Shown here piece by piece: positions 49,250 to 59,041 of a stretch of 64,000 nucleotides of DNA (the first letter of the stretch is position 1; every line of letters starts with the position of its first letter). The stretch spans positions 1-64,000 of the forward strand of contig CAXSFM010000005.1 in assembly GCA_964236735.1 (NCBI GenBank), read 5' to 3'. This stretch comes from JAIVJG01 sp964236735. GTDB taxonomy: Bacteria > Acidobacteriota > Blastocatellia > Pyrinomonadales > Pyrinomonadaceae. Position numbers and translations under genes: made by a program. The notes under the pieces are model-generated. The model saw only the letters and a program-made list of their open reading frames with translations. It did not search any database and had not been told where the DNA came from.

Positions 49250-49852
49250 ATGAGAGACAGTCGAATCATCATCACGGGATTCATGGGGGCGGGCAAGACG
49301 ACGGTGGCCGCGACGCTCGCGCGCGCGCTTTGTTGTCCATACGTTGACCTTGACGAGTTCATCAACGCGCAGACAGGCCGCGCGCCGCAGGAGTTGATTG
49401 ACGAAGAGGGCGAGACGCATTTTCGTGAAGCGGAGACGCGCGCGTTACGTGAAGCGTTGGAAGATAAGATGGAAAAGGCGCGCGTGGTCATCGCGCTCGG
49501 CGGCGGGACGTGGGCGTTTGAGCGCAACCGCGCGCTCGTGGCCGACGCTGCGGAAAGAGGCGACTGTTTGACGGTCTGGCTCGACGCTTCTTTCGCGTTG
49601 TGCTGGCAACGCATCAAGACGAGCGACGGCGAGAAAGTTGATCGCCCGTTCGCGCGTCATCAAGAGGTTGCGCGCAGGCTTTATGATGAGCGGCGCGCGA
49701 GTTACACGCTCGCGGATTGTCGCGTCGGCGTCACGTCTTTGATGAGCGCGGATGATATTGTCAAAGAGATTCTGCGCCATCTGTCATCACCGTCGCAGGC
49801 CGGAGCAGACAGAGCGGTGAACGTCGCATCTCCGTCGAAGGGTGAGAAGTAA
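49250..49852 (+). CDS. aroK: Shikimate kinase
   Basis: 200 residues from ATG 49250. P-loop GFMGAGKTT, shikimate-binding Asp in VDLDEFI, Arg in EAETRALREAL, GGG in ALGGGTW and the LID segment near DRPFARHQEVARRLYDERR. It phosphorylates shikimate using ATP, the step just before AroA, so the pair aroA-aroK is functionally matched. 50 bases downstream of aroA and 20 bases upstream of rtcB; presumably one transcript. Confidence 0.93.
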   Translation: MRDSRIIITGFMGAGKTTVAATLARALCCPYVDLDEFINAQTGRAPQELIDEEGETHFREAETRALREALEDKMEKARVVIALGGGTWAFERNRALVADAAERGDCLTVWLDASFALCWQRIKTSDGEKVDRPFARHQEVARRLYDERRASYTLADCRVGVTSLMSADDIVKEILRHLSSPSQAGADRAVNVASPSKGEK

Positions 49853-49872
49853 ATTTCAAGGACGAGAGGGTT

Positions 49873-51426
49873 ATGTCTGACAAGCACACGATGAACGACA
49901 AGCACGCTGACGCCAAGGCTCTGAAAGTCGGGAGGGAATTGAAGAACGCGCACAACTGGAAACACCTCGCGCGCTGGCACGGCGCGGGCTATTACGAGTT
50001 GCAGACGGAAGACACTGGCGACGTGCCGGTGCGTCTGTTTCTGACGCCGACATTGTTGAGCGACGCGGAGGATATTCTCTATCGCCAGATCGTCAACGCG
50101 ACGCGCTTTCCCGGCGTGCTGCTCGTCGTGATTACGCCCGACACGCATTACGGCTATGGCGTCCCCGTCGGCTGCGTGCTCATCACGGACGGCGCGAGCG
50201 GCGCGGTGGCGATGGGGCCTGTCGGCTACGATATTGGCTGTGGGATGATGTCGGCGCGCTCCGATGTTGAAGCAGAAGCGGCGACGCCGGAGAAGCGTCT
50301 GGAGTTTAATCGCGCGGTGATGCGGCGCGTGGACATGGGGGCGGGCGGCAAAAGCGTGCGGCTGGGGTCTGTGTCGAAGCAGGAGTTTCAGAATCTCGTG
50401 CGCGGCGGCGCGGAGTATTACGTGGAACAATACGGCGCGAAATTTGACCGGAGTCGCGCCGAACGTCATCGCATTCCGGTGGATGATGATTGGCAGATCC
50501 CCTGGGGCGGGAAGGGCAGGCCGGAGCGCGGCCTCGAACAGTTGGGCAGTCTCGGCGGCGGCAATCACTTCATCGAATTGCAACGCTCGGAACAGGCGGG
50601 CACGCTCTTTCTGCAAGTTCACACGGGCAGCCGCGGGTTCGGGCACGGACTCGCCACGAACTATTTCGAGTTGGCGCGCGAAGAGCATCCTGAGTTGATG
50701 AAGGACATAGACCTCGGCTATTTCACGCCGGAGTCGAAGCATTATCGCGACTATCTGAACGCGGTCGCGGCGGGCGGCAACTTCGCGATTCTCAATCGCC
50801 TGATAATCTTTGAGCAAGTCGCGGAAGCGTTTCGCGAAGTGTTTGGCAAAGACCTCGAACTCATCTACGAGATTAGCCACAATCTCGTGCAGAAGGAATG
50901 GCATCCAGATTTCGGAGAGGCGTGGGTGCATCGCAAGGGCGCGACGCGCGCGTTTCCGGCGGGGCATCCGGCATTGCAGGGCACGCACTGGGAAAAGACG
51001 GGTCATCCTGTTTTGATACCGGGCAGCAACAAGGATTGGAGTTATATTCTGCGCCCGCTCAAAGATGCTGTGAACAGCGGCTACTCGGTCAATCACGGCG
51101 CGGGGAGACGCATGTCGCGGAGCGCGGCGACGCGCACGCTCTCGCAGCGCGTGATGGACGACGAGTACGCGGCGGCGGGCATCATCGTCAACACGGACGG
51201 GCGCGTGCCTCTGGATGAAGCCGCGCCGTGCTACAAGTCGTCTGCTGAAGTGGTGGAGGCGGTGGTGGGCGCGGGGCTGGCCGAAGTTGAACATCGCCTG
51301 TGGCCGCTCGCGTCGCTCAAGGGCGTGGACAAATCAAAGGGAGGAAAGAAAACGCGGCGCGGAAATTTACGCGACAGTGGCAACGGCGGCGACAAGGAAA
51401 AGAGAAAGACGAGCGACCATTATTGA
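49873..51426 (+). CDS. rtcB: RNA-splicing ligase RtcB
   Basis: 517 residues; GTP- and Mn-dependent ligase joining 2',3'-cyclic phosphate/3'-phosphate and 5'-OH RNA ends. Metal ligands and motifs: PDTHYGYGVPVG, GYDIGCGM (with the Mn-binding Cys), SLGGGNHFIEL, VHTGSRGFGH and the His guanylylation site in VNHGAGRRMSR. The N-terminal extension (about 1-45) and basic Lys/Asp-rich tail make it longer than E. coli RtcB (408). No rtcA, rtcR or archease gene is near. Partnering with aroA-aroK is by position only. Confidence 0.93.
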   Translation: MSDKHTMNDKHADAKALKVGRELKNAHNWKHLARWHGAGYYELQTEDTGDVPVRLFLTPTLLSDAEDILYRQIVNATRFPGVLLVVITPDTHYGYGVPVGCVLITDGASGAVAMGPVGYDIGCGMMSARSDVEAEAATPEKRLEFNRAVMRRVDMGAGGKSVRLGSVSKQEFQNLVRGGAEYYVEQYGAKFDRSRAERHRIPVDDDWQIPWGGKGRPERGLEQLGSLGGGNHFIELQRSEQAGTLFLQVHTGSRGFGHGLATNYFELAREEHPELMKDIDLGYFTPESKHYRDYLNAVAAGGNFAILNRLIIFEQVAEAFREVFGKDLELIYEISHNLVQKEWHPDFGEAWVHRKGATRAFPAGHPALQGTHWEKTGHPVLIPGSNKDWSYILRPLKDAVNSGYSVNHGAGRRMSRSAATRTLSQRVMDDEYAAAGIIVNTDGRVPLDEAAPCYKSSAEVVEAVVGAGLAEVEHRLWPLASLKGVDKSKGGKKTRRGNLRDSGNGGDKEKRKTSDHY

Positions 51427-51452
51427 GTTCAAGTGAGGCAGGTGGCCTGCGC

Positions 51453-54400
51453 CTATGGTTCAAGCGGCGCATCGAGCACCGCTCGCACCTTATGCGCCAG
51501 CGCATCCAGCGCGAACGGCTTCTGGATAAAGTTCGACATCGCCCCGATCACGTCGCGACGCGCCACCACGTCATTCGTATAACCGGACGTGAACAGCACG
51601 CGCATCTGTGGATAGACGAGCGCGAATTTCTCGGCCAGTTCCCAGCCTCCCATGCGCGGCATCACGACATCCGTCATCAACAGACTGATTTCACAATCAT
51701 GTCTCTCGCAGATGGTCAGCGCCTCGACTCCGTCGCGCGCTTCGAGGACGTTGTAGCCGCACATCTGAAGAACCTCGCAGGTCAGCGAACGCACGACATC
51801 TTCATCCTCGACGAGCAGGATGGTTTCCGTCCCTCTCGGTAACTCACTCGAATTAAGCTCGACCTCTGTGGTCTCTATTGGCTGCGCCACGCGCGGCAGA
51901 AAAATTTTGAAGATCGTGCCGCGCCCGACTTCGCTTAAGACCTCAATGTCGCCGCCGCTCTGCTTGACGATGCCATAGACGGTCGCCAAGCCCAGCCCGG
52001 TTCCTTTGCCCACTTCTTTCGTGGTGAAAAATGGCTCGAAGATGTTTTGCTGCGTCTCCTTATCAATGCCGATGCCGGTGTCGCGGACGGAGAGCATGAC
52101 GTATGCGCCGGGAATCAGCTTGACGTGCCGGCCAGTGTAGTTCGGCTCGAAAAAGACGTTGGCCGTCTCGATGGTTAAATGGCCGCCGTCCGGCATCGCG
52201 TCGCTCGCATTGACGGCTAAATTCATGATGATCTGGGAGAGTTGTCCGGGATCAACTTTCACCCGTCCGGTTTTGGGATTGAGCGCGGCGACGAGTTGGA
52301 CATTCTCACCGATCAGGCGTTGAAGCATCTTGAGAATGTCGGTAATCGCCTCGTTGAGATTGACGACGGCGGGTTGCAGGATTTGCTGGCGACTGAAGGC
52401 TAAGAGTTGCTGCGTGAGAGAGGCGGAGCGTTGGCCGGCCTTCTTAATCTCTTCGATGTAACGGCGCAGCGGATCGTTTTCGCCGACGCGCGCGAGGGCG
52501 ATGTCGCTATAGCCGCTGATGACGGTGAGCATGTTGTTGAAATCATGTGCGATGCCGCCGGCCAGTCGTCCCACCGATTCGAGCTTCTGCGATTGACGAA
52601 GCTGCTCTTCGAGTTCTTTGGTGGCCGTGATGTCTAAAATCACTCCCTGCCAGCCAATCTTGTTTCCGTTTTCGTCTGAGATGAAATGCCCCTGATCATG
52701 TACCCAGTGAATCTTTTTGTCGCACCCGACGATTCGGTATTCAAGGTCGGTTTCCGTGTTCTGACGCATCGCAGACTCGGTCGCGCTCAAAACGCGCTCG
52801 CGATCCTCTTCGTGAATCAGGCTTACCCACAAGTCGGGCTGGCTGAACCATTCCTCAGTCTGATAGCCAAACACTGTGATGTTAGGGCTGACGTAAATCG
52901 GCGAGTAAGGCGGATAAGGTTGCGCGAGATAAACAATCGCCGGCATTGATTCGACGATGTTGCGATACTTGGATTCAGCTTGAAAAAGCGCGTCCTCGGC
53001 GCTCTTGCGCTCGGTCAGATCGTTTGCCAGCACGAGTTCCGCAGGCCGCCCGTCGAAGGCCAATTTGTGCGAAATAAGCTGCACAACGATCACGCTGCCG
53101 TCCTTCCTCCGATGTTTCCATTCGCCCGCTTCGTCCAACACGTCGCTCGCGCCGGAGATGTGTTCCAGTAAAGCCGCCCTGTCTTCCGGCGGGCGAATAT
53201 CCATGATGGTCATGGATAAAAACTCTTCCTGCGAGTACCCGTAATGCACAATCGCGGCATCATTGACGGCCAGAAACTTGAGCGTTTCAAGATCGTAAAC
53301 CCAGAGCGGCAGGGGATTGCTCTCGAATAAGAGACGATAGCGATCTTCCGACTCACGCAGCGACTCCTCAGCCTGTTTGCGCTCCGTGATGTCCTGCACC
53401 GTGCCCGTCATCCGCAGAGGCTTCCCTGAATCGTCAAAGACCACCTCTCCTATTTCGCACACCACTCTTTCCACGCCGTCTTTGGTGATGATGCGATGCT
53501 CGATATTATATGGAGCGCCATGCTTAAGCGTGGCGGTTGAGGCCGCTTGAACCATCTGCCTGTCTTCGGGGTGGATGAAGTTGACGAAGGATTCAAGTGT
53601 GGCTCCGAACTCATTTTTTGAGACGCCGAAGATTTGATAAACTTCATCTGACCAGAAGAGTTCGCCGCTCTGTAAATTTGTTTCCCAGCTTCCAATGTGT
53701 GCGATCCGTTGCGCGTTAGCAAGATTGGCTTCACTCCGGCGCAGCGCGTCCGCTAAACGCTTGCGCTCGGTAACGTCTCGCGCCATGACAACCAGACCGC
53801 TAACTTTTCCGTCCACGTTGCGATAGGGAACCTTGTCCGTCTGAACCCAGAGTTGCCTTCCGTCTTTAACTTGCAGGGTCTCGATGATTCCCAGCTTCGG
53901 TTTCCCCGAACGGATAACTTCCAGATCGTCCGCGTAAAATTTGTCTGCCTCCTGCGGATAAATCTCGAAGGCTGATTTTCCTTCGATCTCGATAATGGTT
54001 TTACCGATACTATCCACCACATGTTGATTGACACGGAGAATGTTGTTCTCCGTGTCCTTGAACCAGATCATCGCCGGCAGCAAATCGAAGAGCACTCTCA
54101 ACTCGGCTTGTTGCTGTTGTAACGCTATTTCCGCGAGCCTGCGCCCGGTGATGTCGCGGATGTTGCATTGAATCACCTGCCGCGCGCCTTCCCCATAGAC
54201 ATTACTGATAAACTCTACTTCACGCTGCTTTCCTGTTTTCCCTTCGAGCCGCAAGCCTCCATAACGGATATATCCCGTCTCCTGCAATTCACGAAACGCA
54301 GCTTTACTGGTTTCCTTATCCTTGAGCAAACCTATTTCCCAGAGTTCCTTGCCGATGAATTCATCAAGCGAGTAACCCAACAACTCGACCATAAACTGAT

Positions 54401-54548
54401 TCGCGTCGGTAATTTTTCGCGTGACGGCATCGAGAATCAGGATTCCATCGGGCGCGGCTTCAAAGAGACGACGATAGCGGATTTCGGAAATCTGCAAGGC
54501 ATCTTGCGCTGCTTCGTGCAGGCTTAAGTTGTCGGTCTGGTCGCTCAC
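51453..54548 (-). CDS. Hybrid histidine kinase with five PAS domains
   Basis: 1031 residues, no membrane segment. Five PAS/PAC modules (about 15-130, 145-265, 270-390, 395-510, 520-640) each ending in a DITERK-like motif, then HisKA with His668 in GIAHDFNNML, HATPase (NLAVNASDAMPDG, DTGIGI, GTGLGLA) and a C-terminal receiver (VLLVEDED, Asp in LLMTDVVMPRMGG, Lys in FIQKPF). Each PAS probably binds a small ligand or redox cofactor. GTG 54548 is preferred (GAGG nine bases upstream) to an ATG 81 bases earlier. The orphan has no adjacent response regulator. The gene is convergent with rtcB, 26 bases away. Confidence 0.92.
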   Translation of the reverse strand: MSDQTDNLSLHEAAQDALQISEIRYRRLFEAAPDGILILDAVTRKITDANQFMVELLGYSLDEFIGKELWEIGLLKDKETSKAAFRELQETGYIRYGGLRLEGKTGKQREVEFISNVYGEGARQVIQCNIRDITGRRLAEIALQQQQAELRVLFDLLPAMIWFKDTENNILRVNQHVVDSIGKTIIEIEGKSAFEIYPQEADKFYADDLEVIRSGKPKLGIIETLQVKDGRQLWVQTDKVPYRNVDGKVSGLVVMARDVTERKRLADALRRSEANLANAQRIAHIGSWETNLQSGELFWSDEVYQIFGVSKNEFGATLESFVNFIHPEDRQMVQAASTATLKHGAPYNIEHRIITKDGVERVVCEIGEVVFDDSGKPLRMTGTVQDITERKQAEESLRESEDRYRLLFESNPLPLWVYDLETLKFLAVNDAAIVHYGYSQEEFLSMTIMDIRPPEDRAALLEHISGASDVLDEAGEWKHRRKDGSVIVVQLISHKLAFDGRPAELVLANDLTERKSAEDALFQAESKYRNIVESMPAIVYLAQPYPPYSPIYVSPNITVFGYQTEEWFSQPDLWVSLIHEEDRERVLSATESAMRQNTETDLEYRIVGCDKKIHWVHDQGHFISDENGNKIGWQGVILDITATKELEEQLRQSQKLESVGRLAGGIAHDFNNMLTVISGYSDIALARVGENDPLRRYIEEIKKAGQRSASLTQQLLAFSRQQILQPAVVNLNEAITDILKMLQRLIGENVQLVAALNPKTGRVKVDPGQLSQIIMNLAVNASDAMPDGGHLTIETANVFFEPNYTGRHVKLIPGAYVMLSVRDTGIGIDKETQQNIFEPFFTTKEVGKGTGLGLATVYGIVKQSGGDIEVLSEVGRGTIFKIFLPRVAQPIETTEVELNSSELPRGTETILLVEDEDVVRSLTCEVLQMCGYNVLEARDGVEALTICERHDCEISLLMTDVVMPRMGGWELAEKFALVYPQMRVLFTSGYTNDVVARRDVIGAMSNFIQKPFALDALAHKVRAVLDAPLEP

Positions 54549-54783
54549 TTGAGGAACCTCCAATACGGCAGCGAGGGGACGCGGCGTGGTGAAAACGAGG
54601 GGGTTGACCCTTCCAAGCGCCTCATTCAAATGTCGGTTGAATTTGATTGCACTTTAGGAGAGGGATATTCAATACTAATAGTCTAACACATGCGGTTGAG
54701 AACAGAGTCCGTCTGATGCGCTTCCCGGCGTCGCGCGCCGAAGCAGTAAAAATTTTCATCCTTATCCAGGGAGGGCACACAAG

Positions 54784-55587
54784 ATGTATCGAGCCAAAGC
54801 GTTGATGATGTTGACAGCATTCTGCACGATGCTTGTTTTCTCCGGCGCTGTCGCACAGGCGCAATACACGCCGAACTATACGACGAGCATCGGGACGACC
54901 TCGATCAACAGTTACTACAGCCCGCTCGCCACGATGAACCGCGCCGACCGCGAGCGCCTGTATCGCAGAAGATCGTCAGACGGCAATAGCGGGAGCGGTG
55001 GCAATAGCGGCAGCAATCGGCATGGCAGTACGGTGACGGGCACGCGCTCGTCAGGCGGCGACGTGTCACCAACGGCCAGCACCACTTTTCGTCCCTTCAG
55101 TTCACAGCCTTTGATGCCGCACAAAATGGCTCTTGACCAGGCGCATGGCTCGCCGGAAAGATTGCAACACTTTGAGAAAATGTTTACCGATTCACTCGTA
55201 GATTATAAAGCCGCCGTCCGCGCTAAAGGCGCTCCGCTGAACGATGTCGCGCGCGCGATGAGCTTTTTCATCTACAACACTTATTACGTCAGCACCGGTG
55301 GTCATGCCCCGACGGATTCGCAAATCGAGCCGATGCGCGACTTCGTTCGTCAAGTCCTCCTGCATGACCAGAAGTTCCAGCGAATGAGCGCGCGTGAGAA
55401 GCAGGAGATGTATGAGTCGCTGGCGATTTGGGCATCAGTCACGATGGGCGGTTATCAGATCGGAAAGGAAGACAAAAGGCCGGAACTTCAGGCCGAGATG
55501 CAGCGGATTGCCAGGTATTTACTGGAACAAACTCTGGGAGTGCCGGTCGAGCAGATTCGTTTTACCGAAAATGGACTGGAATACTAA
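54784..55587 (+). CDS. Secreted protein resembling DUF6683
   Basis: 267 residues, ATG 54784 following GGGAGGG. Signal peptide about 1-26 (MLTAFCTMLVFSGAVAQAQ). A Ser/Gly/Arg-rich linker (about 55-110) precedes a helical domain (about 110-267) with FEKMFTDSLVDYKAAVRAKG, NDVARAMSFFIYNTYYVSTGG and MSAREKQEMYESLAIWASV, which looks like the DUF6683 family. Function unknown. Single gene followed by a strong hairpin; divergent from the hybrid kinase gene, 236 bases apart. Confidence 0.75.
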   Translation: MYRAKALMMLTAFCTMLVFSGAVAQAQYTPNYTTSIGTTSINSYYSPLATMNRADRERLYRRRSSDGNSGSGGNSGSNRHGSTVTGTRSSGGDVSPTASTTFRPFSSQPLMPHKMALDQAHGSPERLQHFEKMFTDSLVDYKAAVRAKGAPLNDVARAMSFFIYNTYYVSTGGHAPTDSQIEPMRDFVRQVLLHDQKFQRMSAREKQEMYESLAIWASVTMGGYQIGKEDKRPELQAEMQRIARYLLEQTLGVPVEQIRFTENGLEY

Positions 55588-55626
55588 GGCTGTCCATCTC
55601 GAAGCAGAGGTAAGCGCCTGATAGAC

Positions 55627-55664
55627 AAGGCCGGCCAAGCGGCGTGCGACGCCTGGCCGGCCTT
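55627..55664. terminator. Hairpin terminator between convergent genes
   Basis: Outer arms AAGGCCGGCCA (55627-55637) and TGGCCGGCCTT (55654-55664) with an inner GGCGT/ACGCC stem. GC-rich 38-base hairpin; T-run weak on the plus strand. Confidence 0.7.
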
Positions 55665-55719
55665 CAACGTTTCACGCGCCGATCTTCAAACACTGCGCCG
55701 CCGTGCTATCCCCACACTT

Positions 55720-56781
55720 TTACGCGCGGAGCAATTTGAGAAGCGCGATTTCTTCCACATCACACTCGTCCTGCTGGCGACGGATGCGGCGCGCGGCGCG
55801 CGGGCGAAATTCTTCGAGCGACTTTCCTTGAAGATAACTTTCAAGCACCGACGGATGGATGTATGAACTGCGACACACAGACGGCGTGTTGCCGAGCCTC
55901 TCCGAGACGCGCTCGACGGCCTCGACGATCTTGTGCTTCGCTTCCTTTTCGTCCTCGCAGCAACCCGCCCCGGCCAACTCAATCGCGGCGAGCATCGTCG
56001 CGCCCCACGTCCGAAAATCTTTGGCGGAAAACTCCGGCGCGGTCACGGACTTGATGTATTCATTCACGTCGCGCGGGCGCACGGCGCAAGCCTTGCCGTC
56101 CTCCGTCTTATAATTAAAAAGCCGCGCGCCCTTCAGCGCCTTAATCTCGCGCATCAACGCCGCGAGTTCTTCATCCACGAGTACGACGCGGTGTCGGATG
56201 TGGTGCTTGCCGACGAAGTTGAAGACGAGTTCGCCGTCATCTTTGATTTCGAGATGCCGGTTACGCAACGTCGTCACGCCGTAAGTTCGATAACGCTTGA
56301 CGCTTTCCTCCGAGCCGACGCGAAAGTAGAGTTCGTTGATGAGCCGGACGACGACGGCCAGCACGCGCTCCTTGCCCAAACCTTCACGCGCGATGTCTTC
56401 ATTCGTCTTGTGACGAAGCGCGGGCAGCAACTCACCGAAGCGTTCGATCTTTTCATACTTGCGCCGCTGCTGGCGTGCGACGAACGAAGCATGATAAATA
56501 CGCTGCACGCGCCCGCACGCATCCACGCCGATGGCTTGCAACGGACTGCTCGCGCCCGGCGCGACGCGCACCTCTTTCCACGCCGGCGGGATGGCGAGCG
56601 TGCCGATGCGCTCCAACGCGGCCTCGTCTGTGATGCGTCGCCCCTCGACGGTTTCATAATGAAAGCCGCGCCTCTTCGTGCCGCGCCTCTGCCACCACTT
56701 CGCGCGTCGCCCGCGTGTAACGGTTCCGACCGCAGCGTTTGTCGAACTGTCCGGTTGAATTGCAGCTTCCACGCTTGACAT
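55720..56781 (-). CDS. DNA topoisomerase IB
   Basis: 353 residues, the short bacterial type. N-terminal domain with RRGFHYE and IPPAWKEVRV; catalytic domain with the active-site Arg and Lys region (RNRHLEIKDDGELVFNF, then KDFRTWGAT) and the nucleophilic Tyr in SSYIHP. It relaxes supercoils through a 3'-phosphotyrosine intermediate without ATP. Known in many Gram-negative and deinococcal genomes. No linked partner. A further in-frame start about 26 bases upstream is not favoured. Confidence 0.93.
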   Translation of the reverse strand: MSSVEAAIQPDSSTNAAVGTVTRGRRAKWWQRRGTKRRGFHYETVEGRRITDEAALERIGTLAIPPAWKEVRVAPGASSPLQAIGVDACGRVQRIYHASFVARQQRRKYEKIERFGELLPALRHKTNEDIAREGLGKERVLAVVVRLINELYFRVGSEESVKRYRTYGVTTLRNRHLEIKDDGELVFNFVGKHHIRHRVVLVDEELAALMREIKALKGARLFNYKTEDGKACAVRPRDVNEYIKSVTAPEFSAKDFRTWGATMLAAIELAGAGCCEDEKEAKHKIVEAVERVSERLGNTPSVCRSSYIHPSVLESYLQGKSLEEFRPRAARRIRRQQDECDVEEIALLKLLRA

Positions 56782-56996
56782 GATGCCGGCTCCCCTTGTT
56801 TATCCATCTCCGAATAATTCGTGTGACCCTTAAAACGCAGGCAAAAGCTCTTCCCGTGTGAAAACAGTTGGTCTCATGGACGGGAGAGTGACGCTTCACA
56901 TCGAAGCCTTCACTCGTTGCTCGGCACACTTCGCAGACAAGTATGAGGCCGGAGACTTTCGTCCGCCTTGAAGAATCATCGTGCGGAAAAAATCAA

Positions 56997-57035
56997 CGGC
57001 CTCCCGAATGCCGCGCGTTCGCGTTCGGGAGGCCG
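56997..57035 (-). terminator. Rho-independent terminator
   Basis: On the minus strand the stem CGGCCTCCCGAA / TTCGGGAGGCCG (56997-57008 and 57024-57035) is followed after a few bases by TTTTTT (A-run at 56987-56992). Downstream of the zinc-ribbon gene. The spacer up to the topoisomerase promoter region (56782-56996) holds nothing recognised. Confidence 0.85.
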
Positions 57036-57058
57036 TCTGAATTGCCGCAAGACGGTCG

Positions 57059-57808
57059 TTAGATAGCTGAGAGCGTGGAGGTCTTCTGTGGTGGCTGCTC
57101 TGCCGGGACGTAATAGAGAATCCGCGCGCAGTTGTCGCAGATGACGATGTCGTCGCCGCGCCGCACTTCGGACATCACCTGCGGGCGCAAAGTGATGAAG
57201 CAGGCCGAGCAGGAATTGTTGCGCGCTTCGGCCACCGCCACGCCGTCGCGGATGCGCGCGCTGATGCGTGTGTACATGGCGCGCAGTTGCGGAGGCAACT
57301 CCGCCAGCAGTCGCTCGCGCTCTTCGCGGCGCGCGTCGAGCGTGGAAGTTTCGGCGTGTACCTGCTCTTCGAGGCCTTTGAGTTGCGCGTCGCGCTCGTC
57401 GCGCAGTTTGGCGACTTCCGGCTCGCGCTCGCCGATGGTTTTCTCCGAAGTCTCCGCCGCTTCCATCTGTTCGAGAATCTTCGTCTCCAAATCCGCGATG
57501 TGCTTTTTCGCCGCGTCGCCTTCGCGAATCGCCGCTTGATAGGTCTTCGAGTCGGTTGAGGACATCAAATCGCGCTCGGCCTTCTCGGCGTGCGTGCGCG
57601 TCTCGGCTAACTCGGCGTCAAACTGTCCGCGCTTGGCACGCGCTTCGTCGCGTTGCGATTCGAGCGCCTTAAATTCAAAGGCGCGCTGATCGAATTCACT
57701 TTCGATTTCAGCGCGCCTCTGTGGAAGCGATTCCAGCTCGGCTTGTATTTTTCGGATGCTGGTATCTGTTTTCTGTAAAGCGATCAACTTCTCCAATTCC
57801 GCTTTCAC
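57059..57808 (-). CDS. Coiled-coil protein with C-terminal C4 zinc ribbon (DUF164-like)
   Basis: 249 residues from GTG 57808, nine bases after AAGGAG. Residues about 1-190 are an antiparallel coiled coil (VKAELEKLIALQKTDTSIRKI at the start) ending in a zinc ribbon CSAC ... CDNC (about 200-235) with VICDNCARILYY, the zf-RING_7/CT398 type. Structures of relatives are hairpin-like coiled coils thought to bind nucleic acid or ribosomal partners. No catalytic role is known. Confidence 0.88.
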   Translation of the reverse strand: MKAELEKLIALQKTDTSIRKIQAELESLPQRRAEIESEFDQRAFEFKALESQRDEARAKRGQFDAELAETRTHAEKAERDLMSSTDSKTYQAAIREGDAAKKHIADLETKILEQMEAAETSEKTIGEREPEVAKLRDERDAQLKGLEEQVHAETSTLDARREERERLLAELPPQLRAMYTRISARIRDGVAVAEARNNSCSACFITLRPQVMSEVRRGDDIVICDNCARILYYVPAEQPPQKTSTLSAI

Positions 57809-57921
57809 TCTCGTTATCTCCTTCAAAACATCGGAAAGACAGCCGCGCCCAAATGCGAGCTTCACCAATGACGGTTCATTCTCTCTCATTTCAAATGCGG
57901 AGACAAGCGGCGTGAAGAAAG

Positions 57922-58003
57922 TGATAAGTGTATGAGTGATGAGTGATGAGTGATGAGAAAAGCAGGAGAGTCTTTCTCATCACTCATCACTCATCACTCA
58001 TCA
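57922..58003. repeat. Heptamer array pair, TGATGAG family
   Basis: TGATAAG, an eight-base TGTATGAG, then TGATGAG three times (57922-57957) face four identical CTCATCA units (57976-58003). The single 8-base unit breaks the strict period. It lies between the zinc-ribbon gene and the quinone oxidoreductase gene, five bases from the stop codon of the latter. Confidence 0.85.
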
Positions 58004-58008
58004 CTGAT

Positions 58009-59019
58009 TTACTCATCTACTTGTAAGACGACTTTGCCGAACGTCTCATTCGATTCGAGGCGCGTGTGGGCGGCGCGCACTTCGTCGAGCGGGAAGACGG
58101 TGTCGAGCACGGGACGCAACAATCCGCGCGCGAAAAGCGGGACGACATGCGCGGCAAACAGGCGCACGGCGCGCGCCTTCTCTTCCGTCGTGCGCGCGCG
58201 CAAGACCGTCCCCGTGATTGTCAGTCGCTTCGCCATCACGACGCGAAAGTCGAGCGGAGCCAGCGTGCCTGCCAGCGTGCCGACAATCATCATCCGCCCG
58301 CCACGTGCCAGCGCGTCGAGATTGGCCGAGAGGTACGACGCGCCGACGAGATCGAGGACGACGTTAATGCCACGCTTCTTCGTCCACGCGCGCACCGCGT
58401 CGGCGAACGCCTGCGGGTCGTCGCCCACCACGATGATCTCATCGAGTCCGAACGCGCGCGCCTTTTCGAGTTTCTCCGCCGTCCGCGCCGTGCCGTAAAT
58501 CGCGCCCGCTCCGCCCGCTCGCGCCAGTTGAATCGCCGCCGTCCCGACGCCTGAGCCGGCGGCATGGATAAGCACGCTTTCGCCCAACGCGAGTTGTGCC
58601 TGTGTGTAGAGCGCATCGTGCGCGGTGATGAAAACTTCGGGCACGGCGGCGGCTTGCGTCCAACTCAAACTCGATGGAATCTCCGCGAGATGGCTTTCGG
58701 GCACGACCACGTACTCGGCCTGCGCGCCGCCCGCCGTGATGCCGAAGACACGTTGCCCCGACGCGAACATACGCGCGTCCGCGCCCATGCTCTCGACCTC
58801 GCCCGCGAACTCAAGTCCGGGAATGTCTGAGGGCACGCCCGGCGGAGCGGGATAACTCCCACGTCTCTGCAAAAGGTCTGCGCGATTCAAGGCCGCCGCA
58901 CGCACTCGCACGCGCACGCGATCTCCGGCGGCGACCGGCGCGCTCACTTCGCTGACTTCCAACGCCTCGACCCCACCTTGTCCAATGATGCGGACGGCGC
59001 GCATTTTCTGTTCGGCCAT
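58009..59019 (-). CDS. NAD(P)H:quinone oxidoreductase, zinc-independent MDR family
   Basis: 336 residues from ATG 59019 (GAGG seven bases upstream). PIG3/QOR-like medium-chain dehydrogenase: GSYPAPPGVPSDIPGLEFAG at the N-terminal domain, NADPH-binding GSGVGTAAIQLARA, AAALNRADLLQRRG, no structural or catalytic zinc ligands. Members reduce quinones or enals by hydride transfer. Upstream lies the nested repeat array; the gene is single. Confidence 0.92.
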   Translation of the reverse strand: MAEQKMRAVRIIGQGGVEALEVSEVSAPVAAGDRVRVRVRAAALNRADLLQRRGSYPAPPGVPSDIPGLEFAGEVESMGADARMFASGQRVFGITAGGAQAEYVVVPESHLAEIPSSLSWTQAAAVPEVFITAHDALYTQAQLALGESVLIHAAGSGVGTAAIQLARAGGAGAIYGTARTAEKLEKARAFGLDEIIVVGDDPQAFADAVRAWTKKRGINVVLDLVGASYLSANLDALARGGRMMIVGTLAGTLAPLDFRVVMAKRLTITGTVLRARTTEEKARAVRLFAAHVVPLFARGLLRPVLDTVFPLDEVRAAHTRLESNETFGKVVLQVDE

Positions 59020-59041
59020 CTCAGTCCCTCGCAAAAATTTT

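Noticed and set aside
49702..51294. 530-codon minus-strand frame over rtcB
   Set aside because: Arg/His-rich shadow of the rtcB gene, no domain.
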